From the NCBI GenBank assembly GCA_021795965.1, contig JAJYOU010000020.1, positions 1 to 32,948 on the forward strand: a DNA stretch of 32,948 bases, read 5' to 3'. Source of the stretch: Chloroflexota bacterium. GTDB taxonomy: Bacteria; Chloroflexota; Anaerolineae; Anaerolineales; Villigracilaceae. The position numbers and the translations under genes were made by a program. This document shows positions 22,068 to 29,203 of the stretch, piece by piece. Every line of letters starts with the position of its first letter. The stretch's first letter is position 1. The notes beneath the pieces were generated by a model. It was given only the letters and a program-made list of their open reading frames with translations, was not told where the DNA came from and did not search any database.

Positions 22068-23807
22068 ATGAAACTTAACCGAGTACTTTCTTATTTGATG
22101 CTGGTGGGGTTGTTGGCTGGCATGCTGGCTGCCTGCAGCCCGGCTGCAACAGCAGTACCGCCTCAGCCTGCAGCACCCGCTGCCACCGAAGCACCGGCCG
22201 CCCCTGCAGCACCGGCTGCCACCGAAGCGCCAACTGCCGCTCCCGCAACCGGGGGAACGCTGGTCATCGCCATGAACCTGGATGATGTCGTTACGCTTGA
22301 TCCCGCCTACGCTGGCGAGACCACCAACCTCTTCATCCACATCAATACCTATGATACGCTCGTCGATATCCGCCCTGAGGACCTGAACACCATCGTCCCA
22401 CGCCTGGCTGAATCCTGGGAAACCAATGCGGATTTCACCCAATTTATTTTCCACCTGCGCAAGGATGTCAAGTTCGCTTCCGGCAACCCCCTCACGGCTG
22501 CAGACGTTGTATTTTCATGGAACCGCTTGATGAATATCGCGGGAGCACCAGCCTTCAACCTGGACGGTGTCGGAAAAGTTGAAGCAGTTGATGACTACAC
22601 CGTCAAAGTATCCACCACGGTCGGTGCAGATGGCAAGGCTCAACCGCTGCCGCAGTTCCTTTCCAGCGCCAGCAACCCCAGCCTGGGTATCCAGGATTCG
22701 AAACTGGTCAAGGAACACGGCGGCACGGATGCCGCGGATGCCAAGACCACGGACAAAGCCAAGGAATGGATGGACCAGAATTCAGCAGGCTCCGGACCTT
22801 TCATCCTGACCAAATGGGCGCCAAAATCAGATATCGAGCTGACTGCCAATAAAAACTATTGGAAGGGTGCTCCCAAGTTCGACAAGGTTGTTATTTCACA
22901 CGTTTCTGATCCGACCACCCAGCTGCAGATGCTGCAAAAAGGGGACGCGGATATGATCGGCAACCTCCAGACCGACCTGGTGGACCAGGCCAAGGCTGAT
23001 CCCAATATCACCATTTCTGTCGACCAGTCTCTCGATGAAAACTACCTCGCGATGACCTCTGCCTGCCCTGACGAAATCAAGGCGAAATTCCCGGATATCT
23101 ATAAGACGCTGCAAAGCCCGGATTCCTTCGCGATCCTTTGCAAGAAGGAAGTCCGCCAGGCTGTCGCTTTGGCAATCGATTATGACGGCATTACCAAGGC
23201 GGTTCTGAACGGTTATGGCACCCGCGCTCCGAGCATCATCCCGATCGGGATCATCGGCGTCGATCCGACCAAGACCGTGGGACGCGACCTTGCAAAAGCC
23301 AAGGAACTGCTGGCTGCTGCCGGTTATCCCAATGGCGTAACCTTTGATCTCTATTATGCTTCCAACGCAACCCGTGATACCGTCGCCGCCAAGATTAAGA
23401 ACGACCTGGCTGAAGCCGGCATTACCCTCAACCTGAAACCCCTCGAGCAGAGTGTTTACCTGACCGAGATGCGCGCCCAACAGCTCCCGATGGCTTTTGG
23501 CGGTTGGACGCCTGACTACCTGGATGTGACCATGTGGACCGACTACTTCGGGCTGGGTGATCGTTCGATCGCCTTCCGCATGTGGTTCCAGAACGCAGAT
23601 GCCAACAAACTGGCAACTGAAATCAGAACAACTGCCGACCCCGCCGTTCGCAAGGATGCCGTTGAGAAGCTGCAGGCGGTCTTTATGGATCAAATGCCTT
23701 TCACCATGCTCTATCAGGTGCAGTACGTGCACGCTTTTAGAAGTGATCTGAAGGGTTTCAAATTCCATCCTGTCTGGTTTGTAGACCTGTTCAGCCTGTA
23801 CAAGTAA
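22068..23807 (+). CDS. Peptide ABC transporter substrate-binding lipoprotein (family 5)
   Basis: This is a 579-residue solute-binding lipoprotein. The signal peptide ends at the lipobox LAAC (Cys23), followed by a Pro/Ala/Thr-rich linker with repeated PAATEAP units (about 24-60). The SBP family 5 domain starts at GGTLVIAMNLDDVVTLDPAY. Family motifs include PRLAESWETNADFTQFIFHL, LRKDVKFASGNPLTAADVVF and KKEVRQAVALAIDYDGITKA. ATG 22068 has GGAGGAG upstream; a longer open frame starts at 22020 without a ribosome site. It lies 123 bases after dppA and before dppB and dppC. The peptide ligand is inferred from dppA and not shown by the sequence. Confidence 0.92.
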   Translation: MKLNRVLSYLMLVGLLAGMLAACSPAATAVPPQPAAPAATEAPAAPAAPAATEAPTAAPATGGTLVIAMNLDDVVTLDPAYAGETTNLFIHINTYDTLVDIRPEDLNTIVPRLAESWETNADFTQFIFHLRKDVKFASGNPLTAADVVFSWNRLMNIAGAPAFNLDGVGKVEAVDDYTVKVSTTVGADGKAQPLPQFLSSASNPSLGIQDSKLVKEHGGTDAADAKTTDKAKEWMDQNSAGSGPFILTKWAPKSDIELTANKNYWKGAPKFDKVVISHVSDPTTQLQMLQKGDADMIGNLQTDLVDQAKADPNITISVDQSLDENYLAMTSACPDEIKAKFPDIYKTLQSPDSFAILCKKEVRQAVALAIDYDGITKAVLNGYGTRAPSIIPIGIIGVDPTKTVGRDLAKAKELLAAAGYPNGVTFDLYYASNATRDTVAAKIKNDLAEAGITLNLKPLEQSVYLTEMRAQQLPMAFGGWTPDYLDVTMWTDYFGLGDRSIAFRMWFQNADANKLATEIRTTADPAVRKDAVEKLQAVFMDQMPFTMLYQVQYVHAFRSDLKGFKFHPVWFVDLFSLYK

Positions 23808-23821
23808 TTCGTTTGGTTTGG

Positions 23822-23854
23822 ATTGGGGCGGGTTTAACCCGCCCCAATTTATTT
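23822..23854 (+). terminator. Strong hairpin between the binding protein and dppB
   Basis: ATTGGGGCGGGT (23822-23833) pairs perfectly with ACCCGCCCCAAT (23837-23848) and is followed by TTATTT. It probably acts as a partial terminator or 3' end stabiliser that keeps the binding protein more abundant than the permeases, a common arrangement in ABC importer operons. Confidence 0.8.
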
Positions 23855-23904
23855 CGTTTTCAAGCACTTGGAATCGCTTTATCCGTGGAGGTCTTTAGAA
23901 ACCA

Positions 23905-24924
23905 ATGAATTTGATCCAGCACCTCACGAGACGCCTGCTCCTCATGATCCCGATGGCGATTGGCATCACCCTCATGCTTTTTGTCGTCACCCATATCGTA
24001 CCGGTCAATCCCCTGGCAGTCATCCTGACTGAAAGATCCATGGATGACCCGGAAGCGGTCAAAGCTGCCACCCAGAAATGGGGCTTGGATAAACCATTGC
24101 CAGAACAATACCTCATTTACCTGGAGAATCTGTTCCATGGCGACCTGGGGACTTCTTTTAAGACTAAAAACCCCGTTACTTCTGATTTAAAAACCTTTTT
24201 ACCCGCCACCATCGAACTTGCCATCGGTTCCTTTATTTTTGCCATCCTGTTTGGTCTGCCATTGGGCATCATTTCTGCCATCAAAGCAGATACTTTCGTC
24301 GATCATTTCACCCGGATCTTTTCCCTGCTGGGTGCTTCAATGCCGCCCTTCTGGTCTGGTCTGCTGATCCTTTTCGTCTTCTATTACAAGCTGGGCTGGG
24401 CGCCGGGGACAGGTCGCATCAATTCGCGCATGGGCGCTCCCACTTCGGTGACCGGTCTCTTTGTTTTTGATTCGCTCTGGACAGGGAATATGCCAGCCTT
24501 CTGGGATTCCCTCAGCCACCTCGTCCTGCCTTCGATCGTCCTGGGCTGGTTTACGCTGGCGCTGGTAGCCCGCATCACCCGCTCCTCCATGCTGGATGTG
24601 CTCACGCAGGATTACGTGCGCACCGCCCGCGCCAAAGGGCTGGCTGAAAGATGGGTCATCCTCAGTCATGCCCTGCGAAATGCACTCATCCCCCTGGTGA
24701 CTCTGGTTGGACTGGCTTTTGCCGGGCTGATGAGCGGAGCCATCATGACCGAGACAATTTTCTCCTGGCCGGGGATTGGTCGCTATGCAGTCGAATCCGC
24801 CGCCAACCTGGATTACCCCGCCATCACCGGAGTGACCCTGTTAATCGCGATGATTTACATGTTCGTGAATATTTTTGTAGATGCGCTCTACAGCATTATC
24901 GATCCGCGCATCAGGGAAGGTTAA
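23905..24924 (+). CDS. dppB: Dipeptide/oligopeptide ABC transporter permease, DppB type
   Basis: This is a 339-residue inner-membrane permease. The N-terminus LTRRLLLMIPMAIGITLMLF is typical of DppB/OppB, as is the periplasmic segment KWGLDKPLPEQYLIYLENLF with GDLGTS after it. The ATPase-coupling EAA-like loop is DYVRTARAKGLAERWVILSH followed by ALRNALIPLVT. The C-terminus DALYSIIDPRIREG is family-typical. GGAGG lies at 23886-23890, a long 14 bases from the ATG. It is separated from dppC by three bases. Confidence 0.93.
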   Translation: MNLIQHLTRRLLLMIPMAIGITLMLFVVTHIVPVNPLAVILTERSMDDPEAVKAATQKWGLDKPLPEQYLIYLENLFHGDLGTSFKTKNPVTSDLKTFLPATIELAIGSFIFAILFGLPLGIISAIKADTFVDHFTRIFSLLGASMPPFWSGLLILFVFYYKLGWAPGTGRINSRMGAPTSVTGLFVFDSLWTGNMPAFWDSLSHLVLPSIVLGWFTLALVARITRSSMLDVLTQDYVRTARAKGLAERWVILSHALRNALIPLVTLVGLAFAGLMSGAIMTETIFSWPGIGRYAVESAANLDYPAITGVTLLIAMIYMFVNIFVDALYSIIDPRIREG

Positions 24925-24927
24925 GCA

Positions 24928-25806
24928 ATGGATATAGCGGATCTGACAAAAACTGACTTGCCTCGAAAATCGATGAGCGTAAACCGCCGGCGGCTGCTTG
25001 CTTTGAGTCACAACCCGATGGCCATGCTCGGACTGATCATCATACTGGCATGGGCTGTTGCTGCAATTATTGCACCTTTCACCTCCTTGCGTGACCCGCT
25101 CGCCCAGGCAATTACCGACCGGCTCAAAATGCCTTCTGCATCTTATTGGTTCGGCACCGATGAGCTCGGACGGGATGTGTTCAGCCGCGTAATTTATGGC
25201 GCCCGCATTTCCCTGCCGATCGGTTTTGTCGTGATTATTTTTGCAATGATCATGGGATCGATCGTGGGCGCATCAGCCGGCTACATCGGGGGGACCTATG
25301 ACCTCCTGATCATGCGCCTGGTGGATATTACCCTGGCATTTCCATCCATTGTGCTGGCGCTGGCGATTGCCGCCGTCCTGGGTCCGAGCATCACCAACGC
25401 GCTCATCGCAATGGTCCTGGTCTGGTGGCCCGAATATGCCCGCCTGATGCGCAGCCAGGTCTTGAGCGTTAAAAATAACGAATATGTTCTCTCAGCCATC
25501 ACCCTCGGCGTGCCGCGCAGCCGCATCCTGCTGAGACACATCCTGCCAAACACCTTTGCACCCCTGCTGGTGAAGGCATCCCTGGACGCGGGCAGCGCCA
25601 TTCTCAACATCGCTGCGCTCAGTTTTATCGGGCTGGGAGCTGTTCCGCCGACACCCGAATGGGGCGCCATGATCTCGACCGGAAGGTACCAATTCTACAG
25701 CTGGTGGCTGACCACCTTCCCCGGTCTGGCCATTCTTTCGGTGGTCTTGGGTTACAACTTCTTTGGTGAAGGAGTGCGCGACACGTTTGACCCGCGCAGG
25801 AGTTAA
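24928..25806 (+). CDS. dppC: Dipeptide/oligopeptide ABC transporter permease, DppC type
   Basis: This is a 292-residue permease partner of DppB. The family markers are YWFGTDELGRDVFSRVIYGA, RLVDITLAFPSIVLALAIAA, the coupling loop YVLSAITLGVPRSRILLRHI followed by LPNTFAPLLV, and the C-terminus VRDTFDPRR. The start ATG is three bases past the dppB stop, so translation is probably coupled. No DppD or DppF ATPase gene follows; the next gene is a convergent racemase 15 bases downstream. Confidence 0.93.
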   Translation: MDIADLTKTDLPRKSMSVNRRRLLALSHNPMAMLGLIIILAWAVAAIIAPFTSLRDPLAQAITDRLKMPSASYWFGTDELGRDVFSRVIYGARISLPIGFVVIIFAMIMGSIVGASAGYIGGTYDLLIMRLVDITLAFPSIVLALAIAAVLGPSITNALIAMVLVWWPEYARLMRSQVLSVKNNEYVLSAITLGVPRSRILLRHILPNTFAPLLVKASLDAGSAILNIAALSFIGLGAVPPTPEWGAMISTGRYQFYSWWLTTFPGLAILSVVLGYNFFGEGVRDTFDPRRS

Positions 25807-25821
25807 TCAATCACCTGGTTT

Positions 25822-26919
25822 TCAAACATAAATATGCGGCACACGCTGATTGATCAGGGTGGTGACATCCACCTGAGAAGTCTGGTAAACGGCAGCCAGG
25901 TCATGAACCCGGATCGATTCGTCCCCCTGTTGACCGATGATGACCACCTCCTCGCCCATTGGATAAGCCTGAGGCAGGCGCACCATCAACTGGTCCAGGC
26001 ACAGGCGTCCGACGACGGGGCACTTTTGCCCACCAATAATGACCTGGTTGCCCGGCATGCGGCGCAACCCATCCCCATATCCAACCGGCACCACCCCAAT
26101 CCATTCCTCGCCTGAGGGGATATAGGTCAGCCCATAGCCCACGCCCCATCCAGCCGGCAGGCGGCGGCAGGAAGCCAGCTTCGCCTTCCAGCTTAATGAC
26201 GGCAGATAGGACTCCGGCAGGGGTTGGTCAATCCGGATGCGCAGCCCGAGCACCACGTTCCCCACCCGCACCAGGTCGAAGCGGGTCTGGGGCAGGTAAA
26301 ATGCCGCGGCTGAATTCGCCAGGTGCACCCAGCGCGGGCGCAGCCCGTTTTCCTGCAGCGAAGCCAGCGCCTTTTTAAATCGCTCAAGCTGGATTTCATT
26401 GGCTGCATGTGTTTCTTCGGCTGCAGCCAGGTGACTGTACAAACCATCCACGATGATCTGCCCGGAATCCTGTACTTCTCGTGCGAAAGGCAGAAGATCA
26501 TCCGGAAAAACACCCTGGCGTCCCATTCCCGTATCCACTTTCAAATGAACCCTTAACTTCGCCCCCACTGCCTTTGCGCGCGCTGAAAAATGCTCCAGGC
26601 TTTCGCGGCTGGGCAGGGTCAGCGTGACATTCCTGGCGATGGCTTCATCCACTTCCTCGCCCAGAGCCAGCCCCAGCACCAGGATCGGCGCCTGGATGCC
26701 GTTTTGGCGCAAAATGCGCGCCTCGCCAAAACGCGCCACACCCAGCCACTGCGCGCCCCCTGAAATGGCAGCCCGGGCAACCTGCAGCGCACCGTGTCCA
26801 TACGCATCGCCCTTGACAATTGCCATCAGCGGCGTACCTGTCTCGCGGATCAGCGCGGCTGAGTTACTCGTGATTGCAGAAAGGTTAATTTCCAACCATG
26901 TCGGATTATTGTTCGTCAT
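25822..26919 (-). CDS. alr: Alanine racemase, PLP-dependent
   Basis: This 365-residue enzyme interconverts L- and D-alanine for peptidoglycan synthesis or D-alanine breakdown. The PLP-binding lysine is K36 in MAIVKGDAYGHG. The catalytic tyrosine region is GVGYGLTYIPSGEEW, and the PLP-contact motifs VPVGYGDGLRR and GRLCLDQLMV are visible. Length is normal. The minus-strand start has CCGGAG upstream. It converges on dppC with a 15-base gap and no clear terminator between. Beside a D-aminopeptidase and a peptide importer it could feed imported D-alanine into metabolism. Confidence 0.95.
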   Translation of the reverse strand: MTNNNPTWLEINLSAITSNSAALIRETGTPLMAIVKGDAYGHGALQVARAAISGGAQWLGVARFGEARILRQNGIQAPILVLGLALGEEVDEAIARNVTLTLPSRESLEHFSARAKAVGAKLRVHLKVDTGMGRQGVFPDDLLPFAREVQDSGQIIVDGLYSHLAAAEETHAANEIQLERFKKALASLQENGLRPRWVHLANSAAAFYLPQTRFDLVRVGNVVLGLRIRIDQPLPESYLPSLSWKAKLASCRRLPAGWGVGYGLTYIPSGEEWIGVVPVGYGDGLRRMPGNQVIIGGQKCPVVGRLCLDQLMVRLPQAYPMGEEVVIIGQQGDESIRVHDLAAVYQTSQVDVTTLINQRVPHIYV

Positions 26920-26950
26920 AAACGCTCCGGTTGAATTAACATCATGGCTG

Positions 26951-26956
26951 ATTATA
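26951..26956 (-). promoter_or_regulatory. -10 box for alr
   Basis: A perfect TATAAT on the minus strand lies 31 bases before the alr ATG, which here has a normal leader and ribosome binding site. The -35 region is poor. Confidence 0.45.
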
Positions 26957-27006
26957 GAATAATTCTGCCGAACCCGGCACCTTTCCCTGCCGCATTTCCT
27001 TTGGTT

Positions 27007-27294
27007 TCATGCGAACGTTTGCCATGACCGGTTGGTTGGATGGTGAGCCTGCTGCCGATCAGCTTTTTGGAATTGGCAATCGCTCTTATCCAACAGGTAC
27101 ACCTCATCACCAACGATCTGGCCCAACCAGATAAAATGGCGAATGTGTTGTCCAACTGGATACTGAAATTTAACACTGGGGTCTGCCGCGGTGCGGTCTA
27201 TTTTGGTTAAAGCAAAAGGTTTGCTGTCAATACCAATGAGCCCGTAGAGTGCAACCAGACTTCCCAGGCCGCGGAGAATCAAAAGTCTAATAAA
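27007..27294 (-). pseudogene. Unrecognised gene fragment lacking its 5' part
   Basis: A minus-strand frame of about 95 codons ends at a TGA at 27007-27009 and has protein-like composition: LRGLGSLVALYGLIGIDSKP, then PVGQHIRHFIWLGQIVGDEV, then YLLDKSDCQF. I do not recognise the family. There is no ATG or GTG with a ribosome site, and at its 5' end the frame runs directly into a 17-bp hairpin. It therefore looks like the 3' remainder of a disrupted gene. It fills most of the gap between alr and the zinc-ribbon protein. Confidence 0.4.
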
Positions 27295-27296
27295 CG

Positions 27297-27341
27297 AATC
27301 GAGGCTTTGCACGTTTTGATCATTCGTGCAAAGCCTCGATT
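27297..27341. terminator. 17-bp perfect inverted repeat, terminator-like
   Basis: AATCGAGGCTTTGCACG (27297-27313) and CGTGCAAAGCCTCGATT (27325-27341) flank an 11-base loop. It lies 17 bases past the zinc-ribbon gene stop on the minus strand, so it probably terminates that transcript, although the following T tract is weak. The unusually long perfect stem could also mark a small mobile or repeated element. Confidence 0.6.
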
Positions 27342-27358
27342 TATGACAAGCAGTAATT

Positions 27359-27730
27359 TTACAAGCCATTCCCGCAGAATGGGCAGGTTTTCCATTCTGA
27401 ATCGGCAGGCTTCCCACACGAGGAGCAAATACGTCCCTGAACGTTTTTGGAACTGTTTAGGTTGTTAACCAACCAGACAACGCCAAGCACAATCAGCGCG
27501 ATCGTTCCCAGGGGAAAGAACCACATCAATCCCATCCCAAAGGGGAAAAAGCCGAAACCGCCCATCATACCGTAGCCATAGTTGCCATAATTGCCATAAT
27601 TGCCATAATTGCCCATCATACCGAAGCCGGAGCCATTCGAAAATGCAACCACGGTGCCCATCATAAAAATTCCAACTGCCAAAGCGAGGACACCCAGAAC
27701 AATCAGAGTGTTGCGAAGTACGTTATTCAT
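27359..27730 (-). CDS. Small two-helix membrane protein with NYG repeats and C-terminal zinc ribbon
   Basis: This is a 123-residue protein. Residues about 5-32 form a first hydrophobic helix. Then comes the Gly/Met/Tyr/Asn-rich segment GMMGNYGNYGNYGNYGYGMM. The second helix includes LMWFFPLGTIALIVLGVVWL, and the C-terminus has two CxxC pairs, CSSCGKPADSEWKTCPFCG, a zinc ribbon. ATG 27730 is chosen because AAGGAGAT lies just upstream; the longer frame adds 13 unlikely residues. The fold suggests a membrane-anchored sensor or scaffold, but no function is known to me. Confidence 0.75.
   Translation of the reverse strand: MNNVLRNTLIVLGVLALAVGIFMMGTVVAFSNGSGFGMMGNYGNYGNYGNYGYGMMGGFGFFPFGMGLMWFFPLGTIALIVLGVVWLVNNLNSSKNVQGRICSSCGKPADSEWKTCPFCGNGL
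27576..27611 (-). repeat. 9-base tandem repeat encoding Asn-Tyr-Gly
   Basis: There are four units of CCATAATTG (first unit CCATAGTTG) on the plus strand, coding for repeated NYG on the minus strand. Three units are identical, which points to recent slippage expansion and possible length variation between strains. Confidence 0.85.
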
Positions 27731-28191
27731 TTTTTTATCTCCTTGGTTATTTGATACCATTTTTAGCATATGCTCTTGAAATAAAGTACCCGTAAAGTAA
27801 CAATAAAGATACTGTAAAGATTAATTGAAGGGCAAATTCAGAAATGAGCATTTGCGATTGAGCATTAACAACCCAATTTTTACATAAAAGAGACCGTTCT
27901 CAAAAGCGTGGGAATGCGCATTGTTCAATAGGCTTTTTTGCCTATGTTAAATTCCCAAATCTGCACTATAAAAACACCCCGTTTTGTGTCATCGAGTCGC
28001 ATGAAACCGTTACCACCTGCTGCTGCAAGGCTATGTTGCTCGACAAGGAGCTGCCAAAGATCCGGACTTTGCCATCTTGCACATGTTTGTCGATTTTAAG
28101 TATATCCGCTGCCTTCAAACCATTGATCGAATTTTATATTCCCGGGGGTTCCATAAAATATTACCAAAACGTTTTGGATTATAATGACCGG
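27731..28191. other. Divergent intergenic region between zinc-ribbon and LacI genes
   Basis: It holds about 460 bases without a supported gene. The LacI frame stays open back to 28033, but its upstream part looks non-coding. A small hairpin ATAGGC-TTTTTT-GCCTAT lies at 27928-27945, and the LacI -10 box lies at the far end. Confidence 0.5.
28180..28185 (+). promoter_or_regulatory. -10 box for the LacI-type gene (likely leaderless)
   Basis: A perfect TATAAT ends six bases before the ATG at 28192. The gap GACCGG has no room for a functional ribosome binding site. This geometry repeats that seen at the NfeD and PIN genes. No good -35 element was found. Confidence 0.55.
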
Positions 28192-29202
28192 ATGGTTACC
28201 ATCCGTGATGTAGCAAAAAAAATGAATATCTCCATTACAACCGTCTCACGCGCCATGGATGGCTATGCTGATGTTGCCAGGGATACACGGGAACTGGTCA
28301 TTCGAACCGCTCATGAAATGGGCTACACTCCCAACCGTGCAGCGCGCCAATTACGCAGGCAGCGCGCTGAAACCATTGGCTACATCCTGCCCACCGAAAA
28401 ACCGCAATTCACAGACGCGTTCCATTCTGAGTTTATAGCCGGGCTGGGTGATATGGCTGCCGAAAGCAACTTTGATCTGCTCGTCTCTGCGGCTGCACCA
28501 GAAAGTGTGGCTGAGCAATCATTGTATGAACGCTGGGTGCAGGGACGCAAGGTGGATGGGATTGTGTTAAACCGTATCCGCCTGCACGATTGGCGAATTC
28601 AGTATCTTTCTGAGCAGAAAATCCCCTTCGTTTCACTGGAACGCTCACTTTTACCGGTTGAATTTATCGGGATAGAGGCTGATGCCAACCAGGGCTTTTT
28701 GGAATTGATGGCTTATCTCATCCACCAGGGACATCGCCGCATCGCTTACATTGGTGCAGCACCTCAACTAAAAATCGAGATGGACCGTTATAACAGCTAT
28801 CTGGCAGGATTAAAGGCAGCCGGCATACTCCCTGATCCTGTCATCATTACCCATGCCAACCTGACCCCTGAAGGTGGGTACCTGGCTGCAGAACGTCTCT
28901 TAAGGTTGGAAAATGTACCCACTGCCATGGTATGCGTCAATGACCTGACTGCCATCGGCGCAATGCATGCCGCCAACGAAAGTGGGCTCCAGGTGGGTCG
29001 GGATATCGTTATTACAGGTTTTGATGGGATTTCCGACTCGGCCCACACCCAGCCTCCTCTGACTACCCTCGATCAGCCTGTTTATAAAATTGCCCATCAA
29101 CTGGCAGGCATGCTGCTGGCATTGATCAACGGTCAGCCGCTGGTAGAACAACAGGTCAAAATCGAGCCAAAACTGATTTTCAGAAAATCGACAGGCGGTT
29201 GA
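28192..29202 (+). CDS. LacI-family transcriptional regulator
   Basis: This is a 336-residue DNA-binding repressor. The N-terminal helix-turn-helix is MVTIRDVAKKMNISITTVSR, followed by the hinge helix region NRAARQLRRQR and a periplasmic-binding-protein-like ligand domain (IGYILPTEKPQF, IAYIGAAPQL, AMVCVNDLTAIGAM, VITGFDGIS). ATG 28192 is chosen because the HTH begins exactly there; the open frame extends 53 codons upstream but adds residues unlike the family. The ligand is probably a sugar. Its stop is one base before the start of the ClC gene, so the two are likely cotranscribed, an unusual pairing. Confidence 0.92.
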   Translation: MVTIRDVAKKMNISITTVSRAMDGYADVARDTRELVIRTAHEMGYTPNRAARQLRRQRAETIGYILPTEKPQFTDAFHSEFIAGLGDMAAESNFDLLVSAAAPESVAEQSLYERWVQGRKVDGIVLNRIRLHDWRIQYLSEQKIPFVSLERSLLPVEFIGIEADANQGFLELMAYLIHQGHRRIAYIGAAPQLKIEMDRYNSYLAGLKAAGILPDPVIITHANLTPEGGYLAAERLLRLENVPTAMVCVNDLTAIGAMHAANESGLQVGRDIVITGFDGISDSAHTQPPLTTLDQPVYKIAHQLAGMLLALINGQPLVEQQVKIEPKLIFRKSTGG

Positions 29203-29203
29203 A

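Noticed and set aside
28033-28191. N-terminal extension of the LacI-type regulator by 53 residues
   Set aside because: The helix-turn-helix of this family starts at the first residue after ATG 28192, the extension has no family-like sequence, and a TATAAT promoter lies inside it.
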